From Lepidostoma basale (Eukaryota; Arthropoda; Insecta; Trichoptera; Lepidostomatidae), in NCBI GenBank assembly GCA_022606425.2, contig JAHDVF020000415.1, positions 62,001 through 126,000 on the forward strand: DNA of 64,000 nt, read 5' to 3'. Position numbers and translations under genes: made by a program. Every line of letters starts with the position of its first letter. Position 1 is the first letter of the stretch. Under the pieces are notes generated by a model. The model saw nothing but the letters and a program-made list of their open reading frames with translations, did not search any database and was not told the origin of the DNA. Below, piece by piece: positions 1 through 9,520 of the stretch.

Positions 1-164
1 TTTACTTTTGGAGTATAATTCTCTGGGCATGTTTCGTCAGTTTATCATAATTCTAAAATTCCCCCGTGTTAATTTTTTATTATTATTATTTGAGTCGTAA
101 TAAAATAAGTCACTTGGGACCATTTACCATAACAGGCAATATCCTGTCTATAATTATCTGTTTT

Positions 165-435
165 GCTTAACCGCCCTACCTCTAGGTAACATTCCGAGAA
201 ACTATCATGTTTTTTATTAATTAAATTTAATTATATATTCTTTTATTTTTTTAAATTACGAAACGTCAAACACTCAATCGCACACTTTGCTGCCGTTTGT
301 AAAACGATCATATTTGTGAAGACATATTTGTACTGTGGTGTTGGTACATGCGCGTATCCCTAAAGGTTTATACATTTAAGGTACATTAAAGTGTGCGTAT
401 CACGTACGTTCATATGCATAGGGCGGTTAATGTAA
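165..435. repeat. MITE-A family, partial copy
   Basis: This stretch resembles 36780-37105: both hold ACCGCCCTA, the block AAATTACGAAACGTCAAA, GCGCGTATCCC and the motif TATCACGTACGTTCA in the same order. No terminal repeat is visible here, so the copy is incomplete. Bases 1-164 are AT-rich with no recognised feature. Confidence 0.6.
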
Positions 436-471
436 AATTTCATTTATTTATGTTTTGGATATACTTGTAGC

Positions 472-706
472 ATTATTATTATTTTGTTGAAATGCTCTCT
501 TACATCAAATCAATGTATAGGGTATAGCTATCATATTGATACTTGTCACATTTGATAGGTAGCTAATCTATCACCATTTTTTTGTCACGTGAATTCTGCA
601 CCAGACCAAAGACAGTGTGACAACCACACTGCCATCGCCGGGAATTGAAACTGGGGCTTCGGGGTGGCAGTCAAAACACTTACTACTCGGCCACGAAGGT
701 CGTCAA
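472..706 (-). repeat. SINE-1, tRNA-derived SINE copy
   Basis: On the minus strand it starts with a tRNA-like head: box A-like TGGCCGAGTAGTAAGTG, then a decayed box B. A tRNA-unrelated body follows, ending in (AAT)n. It aligns along its length with the better preserved copy at 58869-59133, which keeps box B as GGTTCGATTCC. Transcription by RNA polymerase III and mobilisation by a LINE are the known mode for such elements; this copy looks decayed. Confidence 0.8.
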
Positions 707-751
707 TATTAATCAAGCATGGGTAATAATGTATTTTTATGTCTTTCATAG

Positions 752-886
752 GGTGATGGCAGCGTTAAAACTACAGTGAGTACCGAGCTAGAAGCGCTGC
801 ATGCTGCAGGCCTGGGCCCTACTGCTCTCCCTTGCCAACCCCGGAGACGTCTGCATGATGCTTGGAGGTTCCACTAACTTTGCCCC
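752..886 (+). CDS. IFRD-like exon (LQAWALLLSL block)
   Basis: The acceptor TTTCATAG precedes 752 and the donor GTAAG follows 886. The first half is open in one frame (GDGSVKTTVSTELEAL); the family match LQAWALLLSLANPGDV lies in the +1 frame, so one base is missing or gained near 795. The shifted frame joins the next exon in phase as NFAP-SLRQLGG. Confidence 0.65.
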
Positions 887-1355
887 GTAAGTTTTCTCAA
901 ATTTCTAATTTATTTAATCTATTAGAATTGTGTTTTTTTTAATTACGCGAAGGACAAATATGGAGGCTTTTTCTTCAAAAACTTTGATAAAATTTAAAGT
1001 TTTATAACCTTCCCAACCGTGAGAACTTGAAATACTGAGTTGTTTAGCAAATGACCCCATACTTAGGGCTCATTTATAATTTCTTGAATATTCACAGATT
1101 ATGTAAAAATTTGGACTACCAGTGACATCTTTGGGGTACACAAAATTAAATTATTATTGGCTAGTTGAAAAAAAGTATGTTTCATAAATGTCATTAATAT
1201 TTTGCTACTCGAGAGGCATATATAATTGTATTCACTTTTCAAATACTTGGCACTAATTATTACACAACATATTTAATAATTTTCCATTTTAATCTTTTAT
1301 GTAGGATTTTAGACATAAAATATGAGAATACATACATTAATAATGTGTTTATCAG

Positions 1356-1592
1356 GTCACTACGCCAGCTGGGTGGCATGCTGTCCTCACCCGGGCTGGA
1401 GGTGCGCCTGAGTGCCGGAGAGTGCCTGGCGCTGATCTTCCAGCTGGGCCGTGACTACTCTGAGACATTTGGGGAGGAAGCATTTGGGAGCCGGCCTGCC
1501 GCTGCAGCTGGCTGCCTCGCCTGCCCTGCGCGCCGCCCCTCACTCCCTCCCAGCACACACCCGCAGCCAGGACCAACAACAAGTTACTTCGG
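1356..1592 (+). CDS. IFRD-like exon (RLSAGECLALIF block)
   Basis: The acceptor TTTATCAG precedes it and the donor GTATGT follows. GGMLSSPGLEVRLSAGECLA and the following LIFQLGRDYSETF match the most conserved IFRD helix region. After EEAF the family-like reading (LPLQLAA, then RSQDQQQVTS) lies in another frame, so a frame break sits near 1485. The block is much more GC-rich than its flanks, as expected for coding sequence. Confidence 0.7.
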
Positions 1593-1985
1593 GTATGTAC
1601 TTCGTCTTGCCCAATAAGCTTCCAGGATACTTTAATTACTTTTTTATTTTATTTTTTTAATTCGAACACCAAGGATTTAAATCAATGATATTATAATTTA
1701 TTCTACAATTTTCAATATGAGCAGAACATTATTATATGGGTTCTAATTTTGCTGAATTCTATATTTATAAAAATAAGAATATATCTTTTTAAACGAAAAT
1801 CAGGCTAGTTAAGTTATTATTTATGTATGTTTTGAAATGTGTTCTGTATTCATAAATAATATATATTTATTTGTAATAAGAATGTTTTAAGTGTTCAATT
1901 AATTTATTTAAGTGTACACTAATGTAATTTTTTCATTAATAAAATTGCTTAAAAATAAAAAGTGAACTTTCTATTTTGATTCCAG

Positions 1986-2075
1986 CATCTGCAGAATGCA
2001 GCTAACTTCAAGGCGAGGACCATCACCCGCGGAAAAAACAGGGACAAGCGCTCAGCAGTCATCGCTTCTTTCTGA
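1986..2075 (+). CDS. IFRD-like terminal exon
   Basis: The acceptor TTCCAG precedes it. The 29 codons include NAANFKARTITRGKNRDKR, the basic C-terminal signature of IFRD proteins, then a TGA stop. An AATAAA about 110 bp downstream (2185) could be the poly(A) signal. Confidence 0.75.
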   Translation, partial: HLQNAANFKARTITRGKNRDKRSAVIASF

Positions 2076-2655
2076 TTTGATTTTTGTTTTCTGAAATTAT
2101 TTTATAAATATATTTTGTTATCTTTTTTAAAATTATTTAGTTTTCTCTTTTTGTTAATAGACTCTCTTCTAAACATTACTAACTAATAAAACGGTTGTAT
2201 GAATAATTTGTGAATTCATAATGTTTATCCTGCTGCAGGGCGGTGGAAATTTGATTTGTAATTGTTTGTATGGGATAAAGATTTCAATTCTCTTTACTTC
2301 ATGTGTTATTTTAGAAATGTTGTATATTTTGTATACTTTCTAATTGAAATAATCCAAATGCATGTTTTGACTTATTTATTGAGAATATTTTATGACGGAG
2401 GAAATATTAGTTAAATAAACCCCGAATGTGTTACCATTGTTAATCAATTAATTGATAATGTAAATAACAGCTGGTGCTGGTCGCATCCATTGACACGACG
2501 CGGTGTACTTATCAAATTGTACACATTAGTCGAGTACTTGTGGATGTTTTAGAAATGGTTTTTGAATTGCTAGTTAATTCATAGGTGAGATGTTATTCAC
2601 AAAATCTTGTTTAGAAAATATCTTTATACGTAAGTTTGTTTTTATTTTCTAAGAC
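2076..2655. other. AT-rich sequence, nothing recognised
   Basis: Presumed 3' UTR and intergenic DNA after the IFRD stop. No open frame, terminal repeat or known element end is visible. Confidence 0.5.
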
Positions 2656-2659
2656 ATGA

Positions 2660-4245
2660 TTCTTCTGGTGTTACCAGAGTGCCGCGACATAATACAGAAA
2701 TCTTCAGAGGATGGAACTTCAGTCAGGGTGATTTTCTGAAGCTGTACCAGCTGATGACTCAACTTGACTGGAGCGACATGTGTAACTTGACCACCGTAAA
2801 TGATGCCTTACAGTATTTTTACAGTGAAATTTATAAATTGTTTGATTTGTGCTTTCCCAGAAAACGCATAAGCAATGGTGGACGGAGATATCCGAGGTGG
2901 TTTTCCAGGGAAATCATCGCGGACATTAAGACCAAACATGCCCATCATGTGAGGTGGAAGGCTACTGGTTGTCGGAGTGAGTACGAACTTTTCAGTCTGT
3001 ACCGCTCGGTGGTGAGACGCAATGTTCGATCAGCCTTTCGAACATATGTGGGCACCATTGAGGGCAATCTTATGGATGACCCTGGATCCTTCTGGAACTA
3101 CGTAAAAAGTCTACGAAAGGATGGGGGCATCCTAAACACTATGATGCATGGGGATAGGGAGGTTGAGGGTGTAGATATAGTGAATGCATTCGCTAAACAC
3201 TTTCAATCTGTCTATAGCAATGTTCCCCCGCGGCTAAATTTCAATTCAGCGACTGAGTTAAGTGCCAATTGTTGTGCTCATGGCTTTGTCATATCGCAGA
3301 TAGAAGCGAATGATATTATATCCTCCATTAAAGCTATGAAGAATTCGCACTCGGTTGGTCCTGATTTTCTTCCCATTTACTTCTTAAAAGGCTGCTCTGA
3401 GCTCCTAATATCTCCGCTGTATTTTTTATTTAACCTATCGTTAAGTACAAATACTTTTCCTGATCTCTGGAAACTTTCCAGAATCAGTCCTATTTTCAAG
3501 AGCGGCGCAAAAGAGTCGGTCGAAAACTACAGACCTGTAGCGATACTGTCGGCTCCAGCCAAACTATTTGAATCAATTTTACACAAATTGATATTTCCCA
3601 AAGTCGACCCCTATATTATAACAGAACAACATGGATTCAGGAAGGGGCGCTCGACTGAAACTAATCTCATGGTATTCACAGATTACATTGCAAGGGCCTT
3701 GGATGATGGTCACCAAGTTGACTGTTCATATAATGATTTCTCAAAGGCCTTTGACACTGTGAACCACGACATTCTGATAGCAAAGCTATCTCAAATTGGA
3801 TTCTCTTCTCAGTTGATTATGTTTTTCATTAGTTACCTCGAGGGGAGAAAACAATACGTCTCATACGGAATTTTTCAATCGGAACCTTTTCTTGTAAATT
3901 CAGGGGTGCCACAAGGTTCAAACTTAGGGCCACTCCTCTTCACCATCTTCATAAATGATATTGCGAAGGTGATAAACTTCTCGCGATTTTTTTATTTGCC
4001 GATGATCTGAAATTATTCCTGGAAATTAAAAATCCTGGAGACTGTCTTCGCCTCCAGTCGGACATCAATAATATTGTCAACTGGAGTCACAGTAATCAAA
4101 TGCAATTCAATGTCTCTAAATGCGTTATGCTATCTTTTACTAGAGCATTGAGAACTGTGTATTATAGATACACAATGAACAACCAGCAACTAGCACATGT
4201 ATCTACGATGAGAGATCTCGGGATCATCTATGAGAGCTAAAATTA
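2660..4245 (+). mobile_element. Jockey-1 LINE, 5'- and 3'-truncated reverse transcriptase
   Basis: An open frame at 2679-4010 encodes a linker and a reverse transcriptase of the Jockey/CR1 superfamily. It shows SVGPDFLPIYFLKG, YRPVAIL, EQHGFRKGRST, the palm motif YNDFSKAFDTVNHD and GVPQGSNLGPLLF. A one-base slip in a T run near 3990 puts the catalytic FADD (about 4000) in the next frame, which then stays open to IIYES at 4240. The endonuclease, C-terminus and tail are missing. It lies between the IFRD and TMX genes. Other copies of the family end in (TGATT)n. Confidence 0.9.
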
Positions 4246-4280
4246 TACTCCATGCTTATAGCTAAGCATGGAGTATAATT
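4241..4280. repeat. 18-bp perfect inverted repeat (hairpin)
   Basis: AATTATACTCCATGCTTA at 4241-4258 is the exact reverse complement of 4263-4280, with a 4-base loop. It sits exactly where the Jockey-1 frame ends, so it may mark the breakpoint that truncated the LINE. Confidence 0.7.
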
Positions 4281-4577
4281 TTTTTTAATAGCAACCTAAA
4301 GTTTGACAACACGACGGAAGACTAAGTTATTTATTGAACTTTATAATATTTTTTTTCAATAAAATGGATTAAAATTATTCAATTTATATTAGAGACATTA
4401 ACTATGTAACAATTTCTATACATTTTTATATAAGAGTTTTATTTAAACACTTTTGTCAATCAGTTTTATTGAGCTAGTGCAATAGCTTTAAATAAAGATG
4501 AATAAATAACATTTACATATTTTGTAAAACTCCGAAACTAAAAAAACCCACCTTATACACATTGTTCCATAAAGGTT

Positions 4578-4869
4578 GTTTTTTTAGAGGTATACAAATT
4601 CAAAATGAAAAAAAAACCACATTAAAATAATGTTAATGTCTGTGATATTGGCTTTATTTAACAGATAATTTTATGCCATTAGTGTTTAAATATGATTTTG
4701 GGCATATGAGCGCCACGGCTAACTCGAATGAAGCGCAATCGTGAAATCCAATTTTCGACACCTTTATTGAGCAACTGACTTTACTGACTACAAATCAATA
4801 GTCAACTGTCAAATTGACAGTCTGTAGAAACAGTGTTGCCAGTTTAAAAACCAAACCTCTAAAAAAAAC
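4578..4869. mobile_element. MITE-B copy 1
   Basis: The ends are inverted: TTTTTTTAGAGGT at the left and ACCTCTAAAAAAA at the right. The interior has no coding potential. The same sequence occurs in reverse at 58634-59196, where a SINE interrupts it; this copy shows the uninterrupted state. Confidence 0.7.
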
Positions 4870-4914
4870 ACACTATGGTAATATTAACAAGACATTTTTA
4901 ATTTTTTTACATTT

Positions 4915-4973
4915 GACCGGATTTTTTGTCCGTTATATCCGAAGTTCGTTATATCGAGGTTTTACTGTACAGT
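4915..4973. repeat. Tigger/pogo-like terminal repeat fragment
   Basis: It reads CCGTTATATCCGAAG, then CGTTATATCGAGG and TTTTACTGTA at its edge, which resembles the ends of pogo/Tigger DNA transposons. No partner end was found nearby, so it is probably a solitary end. Confidence 0.5.
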
Positions 4974-5544
4974 AATTGGGTTCAAATAACCTGTTATATA
5001 CTTAAACTAGCTGACCCGGCAACGCTTCGCTATTGCTAGATTACACCTAAGTACACCCAATATATATTAAAGAAATACAAAAGTTCAATATCAATTATTT
5101 TATTGGATAAAATGACATGTGTATAGGTGCAAGAATGTGTGTATCCTAATTCAGTTCATATCTTTAAAACATTTTTTTAATCCAAGCAAACTTGCTGTGA
5201 ACTTGAATAATACTAATGTGAATTGAACAATTGAAGGCTGGACATTATTACCAAGGTGGCAAGTTTACAAAAAGTCTGAAATGAGTTTTTGATGCCAATT
5301 GGTCTTAAACGTAGCTGTGCAAAAGCGCGTTATGATTAAATAATATAGTGTAGTTCAAACGTTACCCTAAAGATGTCACCCAAAAAAAAGTTAATATTTA
5401 TCTTTTTCAGCTTTATGTTTAAACCATTAAACGTCCAGTCTTAAATTTTTTCCTTAATATTTTAAGTGAAATTAAAAAAACAAATAAATATACTATATCA
5501 CATTTGCATAAAACATTCATACATATACAATTCATATCCGTTCA

Positions 5545-6440
5545 CTCCTGGGCGTAGGCCTCCTCCATCTGCTTCAATGTCTTCAATGTCGTCCCTCCAT
5601 CGAAGTTGAGGACGTCCTGGGTTTCGGGTTGCAGTTCATCTATCATCAGGGCTGCGAGCGGCAGGCCATTTTAGCGCTGCCACTCTTCCGATGATGTCCG
5701 ACACTCCTGTTCTGGCTCTAATAGTGGTGTTTCTTACCCCGTCCATTATACTGATTCCCAACTTTCATAGCTCTTTGGACAATTCTTAATTTAATAGCGC
5801 TTTTCTGAGACAACGTTATGGTTTGAAACCAATAAGATAACACCGGCAGGACACAGCAATCCAACACCTTCAGTTTAAGGTTGATGGGGTTCGTGGGCTT
5901 TTCAAAATATGCTTTGTTCGATTTCTGCGATTTGATTTTCTCCACTCAGTACTATTGTGTAATCCAAATATATATATATATATGAATCGACTATTTTGAT
6001 TACGGTGTTGTCTATTGTGATTTGTACAGGAGTAGGTACAATGATTTTTGTTTTCCCAAAATGCACGCATAGTCCTATTTCCTTTGATTTTTTATTTAGT
6101 TTTTCCAAAATCGTGGATATTTGCTCAGGGTTACTGCTAATCACCACTGTCATCCGCAAACCGTAAATGATTGAAGTATTATTTATTTATGAGTATTCCT
6201 CTGTCCTCCCAATTAAATTATTTAAAAATGAGAATTAATAATTTTGGAGATATGGTATCACCCTGTCGGACTCCTCTTGGTATAGGTATCTCTGCAGTTA
6301 GCCAGTAATCATTAATAGTTACTTGTAGGGTAGTCTTGTCATATATACTGCAGATTAAGTTGGAATATCTGGACACTATCTGTGCTTGGTTCATTGACCA
6401 TACTTCAATTGAATCAAAAGCTTTTTGATAATCCACAAAG
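5545..6440 (-). mobile_element. BovB-like RTE LINE fragment inside the Helitron
   Basis: Minus-strand pieces of a reverse transcriptase: DYQKAFDSIEVW (palm A), IPRGVRQGDTISPKL (block 5), GLCVHFGKTKII, then the C-terminal CCVLPVLSYW and RIVQRAMK. It ends in MEEAYAQE near 5545. Several frame breaks and the lack of an endonuclease show a dead 5'-truncated copy. Confidence 0.75.
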
Positions 6441-6517
6441 GCTAGTACAGAGGCATGTTATACTCGTTGTACTGTAGCTACTCCTGAATAGAAGTCGAAT
6501 TTTAGTGAGTTTTTTTG

Positions 6518-6808
6518 TTAGAATTTTCTTGTATTCTTGTTAGAACTTTTTGTGTAAAGATTTATATTCAATGTCAATTGAAGTGCTGGATGCGCTGTTG
6601 AAGTCACAGCAATTCCAGATGAAGCGATTGCCAATGTATTTTTTTTTCTGAATATATGGTTGGCAATACCAATAAGATGAAATGTTGTCCCTGTGCCACC
6701 AGGTGAATCTAAGAAATGCAATCCACCACTTAGATTGCGTACGGCTCGCATTATGGCATCATACACTTGTTTTTGTTGTGGAAGTAATCTTTGAATGTAC
6801 AAATACAC
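6518..6808 (-). pseudogene. Helitron Pif1-like helicase, N-terminal fragment
   Basis: Reads LLPQQKQVYDAIMRAVRN, then FLDSPGGTGTTFHL and ALASSGIA-like LAIASSGIAVTS. In active Helitron helicases the Walker A motif is GGTGKT; here the lysine that contacts the phosphate is threonine (GGTGTT). The frame continues only about 30 residues beyond motif Ia, so the protein cannot be functional. Confidence 0.8.
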
Positions 6809-7217
6809 TCAATTCATTGATATCAAAGCATTTTTCTCGTTTTAATCACTATCAAATATGTGATTAACCAACCGATTAGGTGATGTCATTCCCAATTGTA
6901 CCAATTCATTATTCGTGATTGTCAAATATATCCTTCTATCAAAATGAATGCTTCATTATACTCATGATTAAGACAACTTATACGTAGGGGATATAAAATG
7001 TCATCAGTCATAAAATCTTTATATTTTCCCCATAAATCTGTTGGATTTGATGGTAGGCACGTAGATAATATGATTATAAATTATGTATATATTTGATTGA
7101 TGGCGATATTGTCGATGTCCATCATCGCCTGTATTAGTTTCTAGAAGCAATGTTCTTGGATAACATTTCTTGTATTTTTCATTAACCATGTATGACGAAT
7201 AAATTTTGTGGACCATG

Positions 7218-7754
7218 ATTATAACCATATACACATGGACCATGAATCATATTTTTTGATACAATTTCAGCCAATTGAGGATAAACACTTGAATCAGGAA
7301 TTTCAGCTGAATACATCTAACGTATTTCCCCAAATAGGCGATGATGTTAAAATGATATCCATCTTTGCCCTGCCACCGTCATCTGCTGTAAATAAATTTT
7401 TATTTTTTAAACGTTTGTAAGACATACGTTATATTGAGTATTATAAAATAAGCTTATTATATTTTACCTCATGGCGGGTTATCGAAATATGTCCTAATTC
7501 CATAATTATAACCATATACACATGGACCATGAATCATATTTTTTGATACAATTTCAGCCAATTGAGGATAAACACTTGAATCAGGAATTTCAGCTGAATA
7601 CATCTAACGTGTTTCCCCAAATAGGCGATGATGTTAAAATGATATCCATCTTTGCCCTGCCACCGTCATCTGCTGTAAATAAAATTTTATTTTTTACACG
7701 TTTGTAAGACATACGTTATATTGAGTGTTATAAAATAAGCATATTATATTTTAC
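7218..7754. repeat. Direct duplication of about 250 bp inside the Helitron
   Basis: Bases 7218-7468 repeat at 7504-7754 (offset 287) with only a few differences, for example CGTATTTCC against CGTGTTTCC. The near identity suggests a recent local duplication. Confidence 0.85.
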
Positions 7755-8003
7755 CTTATTGTCATTGACAGTCTCATCGACACACCTATTGGAACGGTGT
7801 ACATTTTGCTCCGCATGTGTTTCTCTCATACCTACTCCTATTGATTCATGTTGTGTGGATATATCAGCACGTGACTGGGACATATGTGCTCGATTTTGTG
7901 AATTCCGTCGAGCAGATTGGTCCTCAGTTTCATTTCTCCTATTTTCTCTTTTTTTCTTAGCGGCTACGGTACGACTTCCAATGAGTTTCCGCTTGTATGG
8001 CAT
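7728..8003 (-). pseudogene. Helitron protein N-terminus (basic region)
   Basis: Starts MPYKRKLIGSRTVAAKKKRE and continues NRRNETEDQSARRNSQNRAH, the arginine/asparagine-rich opening seen in animal Helitron Rep-helicase proteins. It runs out after about 90 codons, near the 287-bp duplication. Confidence 0.6.
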
Positions 8004-8500
8004 TTTGTCAACCTAAAACCAAAATTTAACAAATTTATGTAATACTATTTTAACATAATTCAGTGATATAAATTTAGAAATAAAATTTGATTTTTAATTT
8101 TAATGGCTACATGGTATACAACTTGTATTTTAACCCTCCAGTATAATACAACTTGTATTTTAAAAACTAATTAAAATCATGACGCAACAATGGCCGGGTC
8201 GTTTTTTCATGTAGTCAAACATAACCTAAAATAATACGTAAGTAAAACGATATTGAGATATAATTTATAACTACAGCTTTGAAATATGTAATGCGGAAAT
8301 ATAATCTGCATTCATTTCAACGGCAAAATAGAATAACCTGAAGATATATATATGAATTAGAAATATAAATATTAACTTATAAAATATTGCGACGCAATCG
8401 AAAGTTTCGATTCGAAACATATCAGATGACAGCTCAGAGACCACGTGATCAATCGAACGGCTAGAAGTAATTAATAACGAAAACATAGTTTCGTTTATAA

Positions 8501-8725
8501 TTTGAACTGCGATCAACTTGAACGATGCCGTAAATACACCCAATATATTTTAAAGGAATCCAATTAAAGTCGTTCATAACCTCAAAATGACACTCACGTA
8601 AAAATTAACAAATAATTTGAACTGCGATCAATTTGAACGATGGCGTAAATACACCCAATATATATTAAAGAAATATAATTAAAGTCGTTCATAACCTCAA
8701 AATGACACTCACGTAAAAATTATAC
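8501..8725. repeat. Two tandem copies of a 115-bp unit
   Basis: TTTGAACTGCGATCAACTTG begins at 8501 and again, with one change, at 8616; both units run through ACACCCAATATAT and TCACGTAAAAATTA. The ACACCCAATATATATTAAAG block also occurs at 5054 near the other Helitron end, so the unit is probably Helitron terminal DNA. Confidence 0.75.
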
Positions 8726-9202
8726 TCGCTATAATTTAGAAGCACCTGTCTGCATTAATGTACATTAAAATAATGCCAATAAAATAGACTGTAACAATTA
8801 AACAACCAATTATTTTAGTACGTAATAAGTAAAACGTATTAAGTATTATACATCCCAAAGTAAAACGCAATATATTGGACTGTCAGAAAGAAAAACACAT
8901 TGTTGCCACTACACAAAATTACATGGAGACTGAATTCTCTCCAGACCATGTCAAACGAATATAGACTCAAAAGATTGATACTCAGGTGATACGAACATTA
9001 AGGTCTATATTCGTTTGCACTACGAAAATTTTCAATTAATTGATTAATTTATAAAGTTAATTAGAGCTCGATTAATAACAAAAATATGCCTATGACGACC
9101 GCTGAATTCCACTTAGTCCATTCTCCAAATTTCAAAAGGATCAGCTCAGGAATCACCGAGAAAGAAGGAGACACACAGATGGGACATTGAGTTTTATTTA
9201 TA

Positions 9203-9303
9203 TGTAGATGTAGATGTAGATGTAGATGTAGATGTAGATGTAGATGTAGATGTAGATGTAGATAGATGTAGATGTAGATGTAGATGTAGATGTAGATGTA
9301 GAT
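9203..9303. repeat. (TAGATG)n microsatellite
   Basis: About 16 units of TAGATG in a row with one slipped unit near 9260. The open frame through it (repeating HLHL and IYIY) is an artefact. Bases 8740-9200 hold no recognised feature. Confidence 0.95.
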
Positions 9304-9429
9304 ATGGATGACAATGGGAAACAACTATATTAAAAAGGTCCAAGTGGCATCCTAAGAACCATCAAATATGATACACTTGCTGCAAACCAATTCCTAGGAA
9401 TAATAATTTTTAAAAAAAGGATCAGTTAC

Positions 9430-9520
9430 CATGGAAACGGTTTCTTCTGCTTGCCTCTTCCTGTCGTAGGACACCTTGGGCGGGAAGAGGTAGTCTTTTG
9501 TATGAAAGATACACATAAAT
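9430..9520 (-). CDS. TMX1: TMX1-like exon 5 (post-membrane segment)
   Basis: Acceptor GTGTTTCAG and donor GTAACT bound it. The TMX-like frame reads TKDYLFPPKVSYDRKRQAEE, a basic juxtamembrane stretch. That frame needs two bases carried over from the previous exon, but exon 4 ends at a codon boundary, so an indel, an alternative splice site or a misassembly is implied. Confidence 0.55.

Larger units (their letters stand above)
752..2075 (+). pseudogene. IFRD-like gene, 3' part, disrupted
   Basis: Three exon-like blocks match the C-terminal half of the interferon-related developmental regulator family (IFRD1/TIS7), HEAT-like transcriptional co-regulators. Block 1 (752-886) reads LQAWALLLSLANPGDV, block 2 (1356-1592) reads LEVRLSAGECLALIF, block 3 (1986-2075) reads NAANFKARTITRGKNRDKR and ends in TGA. 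All are bounded by AG and GT. Block 1 needs a frame change near 792-800 and block 2 another near 1480-1500. The roughly 80 residues that normally separate blocks 2 and 3 are absent from the 393-bp gap between them. Either this is a decaying gene or the assembly carries indels and a collapse. The 5' part lies outside the window. Confidence 0.7.
5007..8740 (-). mobile_element. Helitron remnant, nested insertion inside
   Basis: On the minus strand this region holds, in order, a basic N-terminal segment (8003-7728), a Rep-upstream block with KCYPRTLLLETNTGDDG (about 7200-7070), and a Pif1-type helicase start (6808-6518). The minus-strand end reads GCGAAGCGTTGCCGGGTCAG, then CTAG followed by T at 5006, matching the CTRR-T 3' terminus of Helitrons. 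The helicase is interrupted by a LINE fragment (5545-6440). The Rep catalytic core was not recognised. The 5' TC end is not resolved, so the right boundary is approximate. Confidence 0.7.

Noticed and set aside
9061..9324. Open frame with HLHL and IYIY repeats
   Set aside because: Translation of the TAGATG microsatellite; no protein support.
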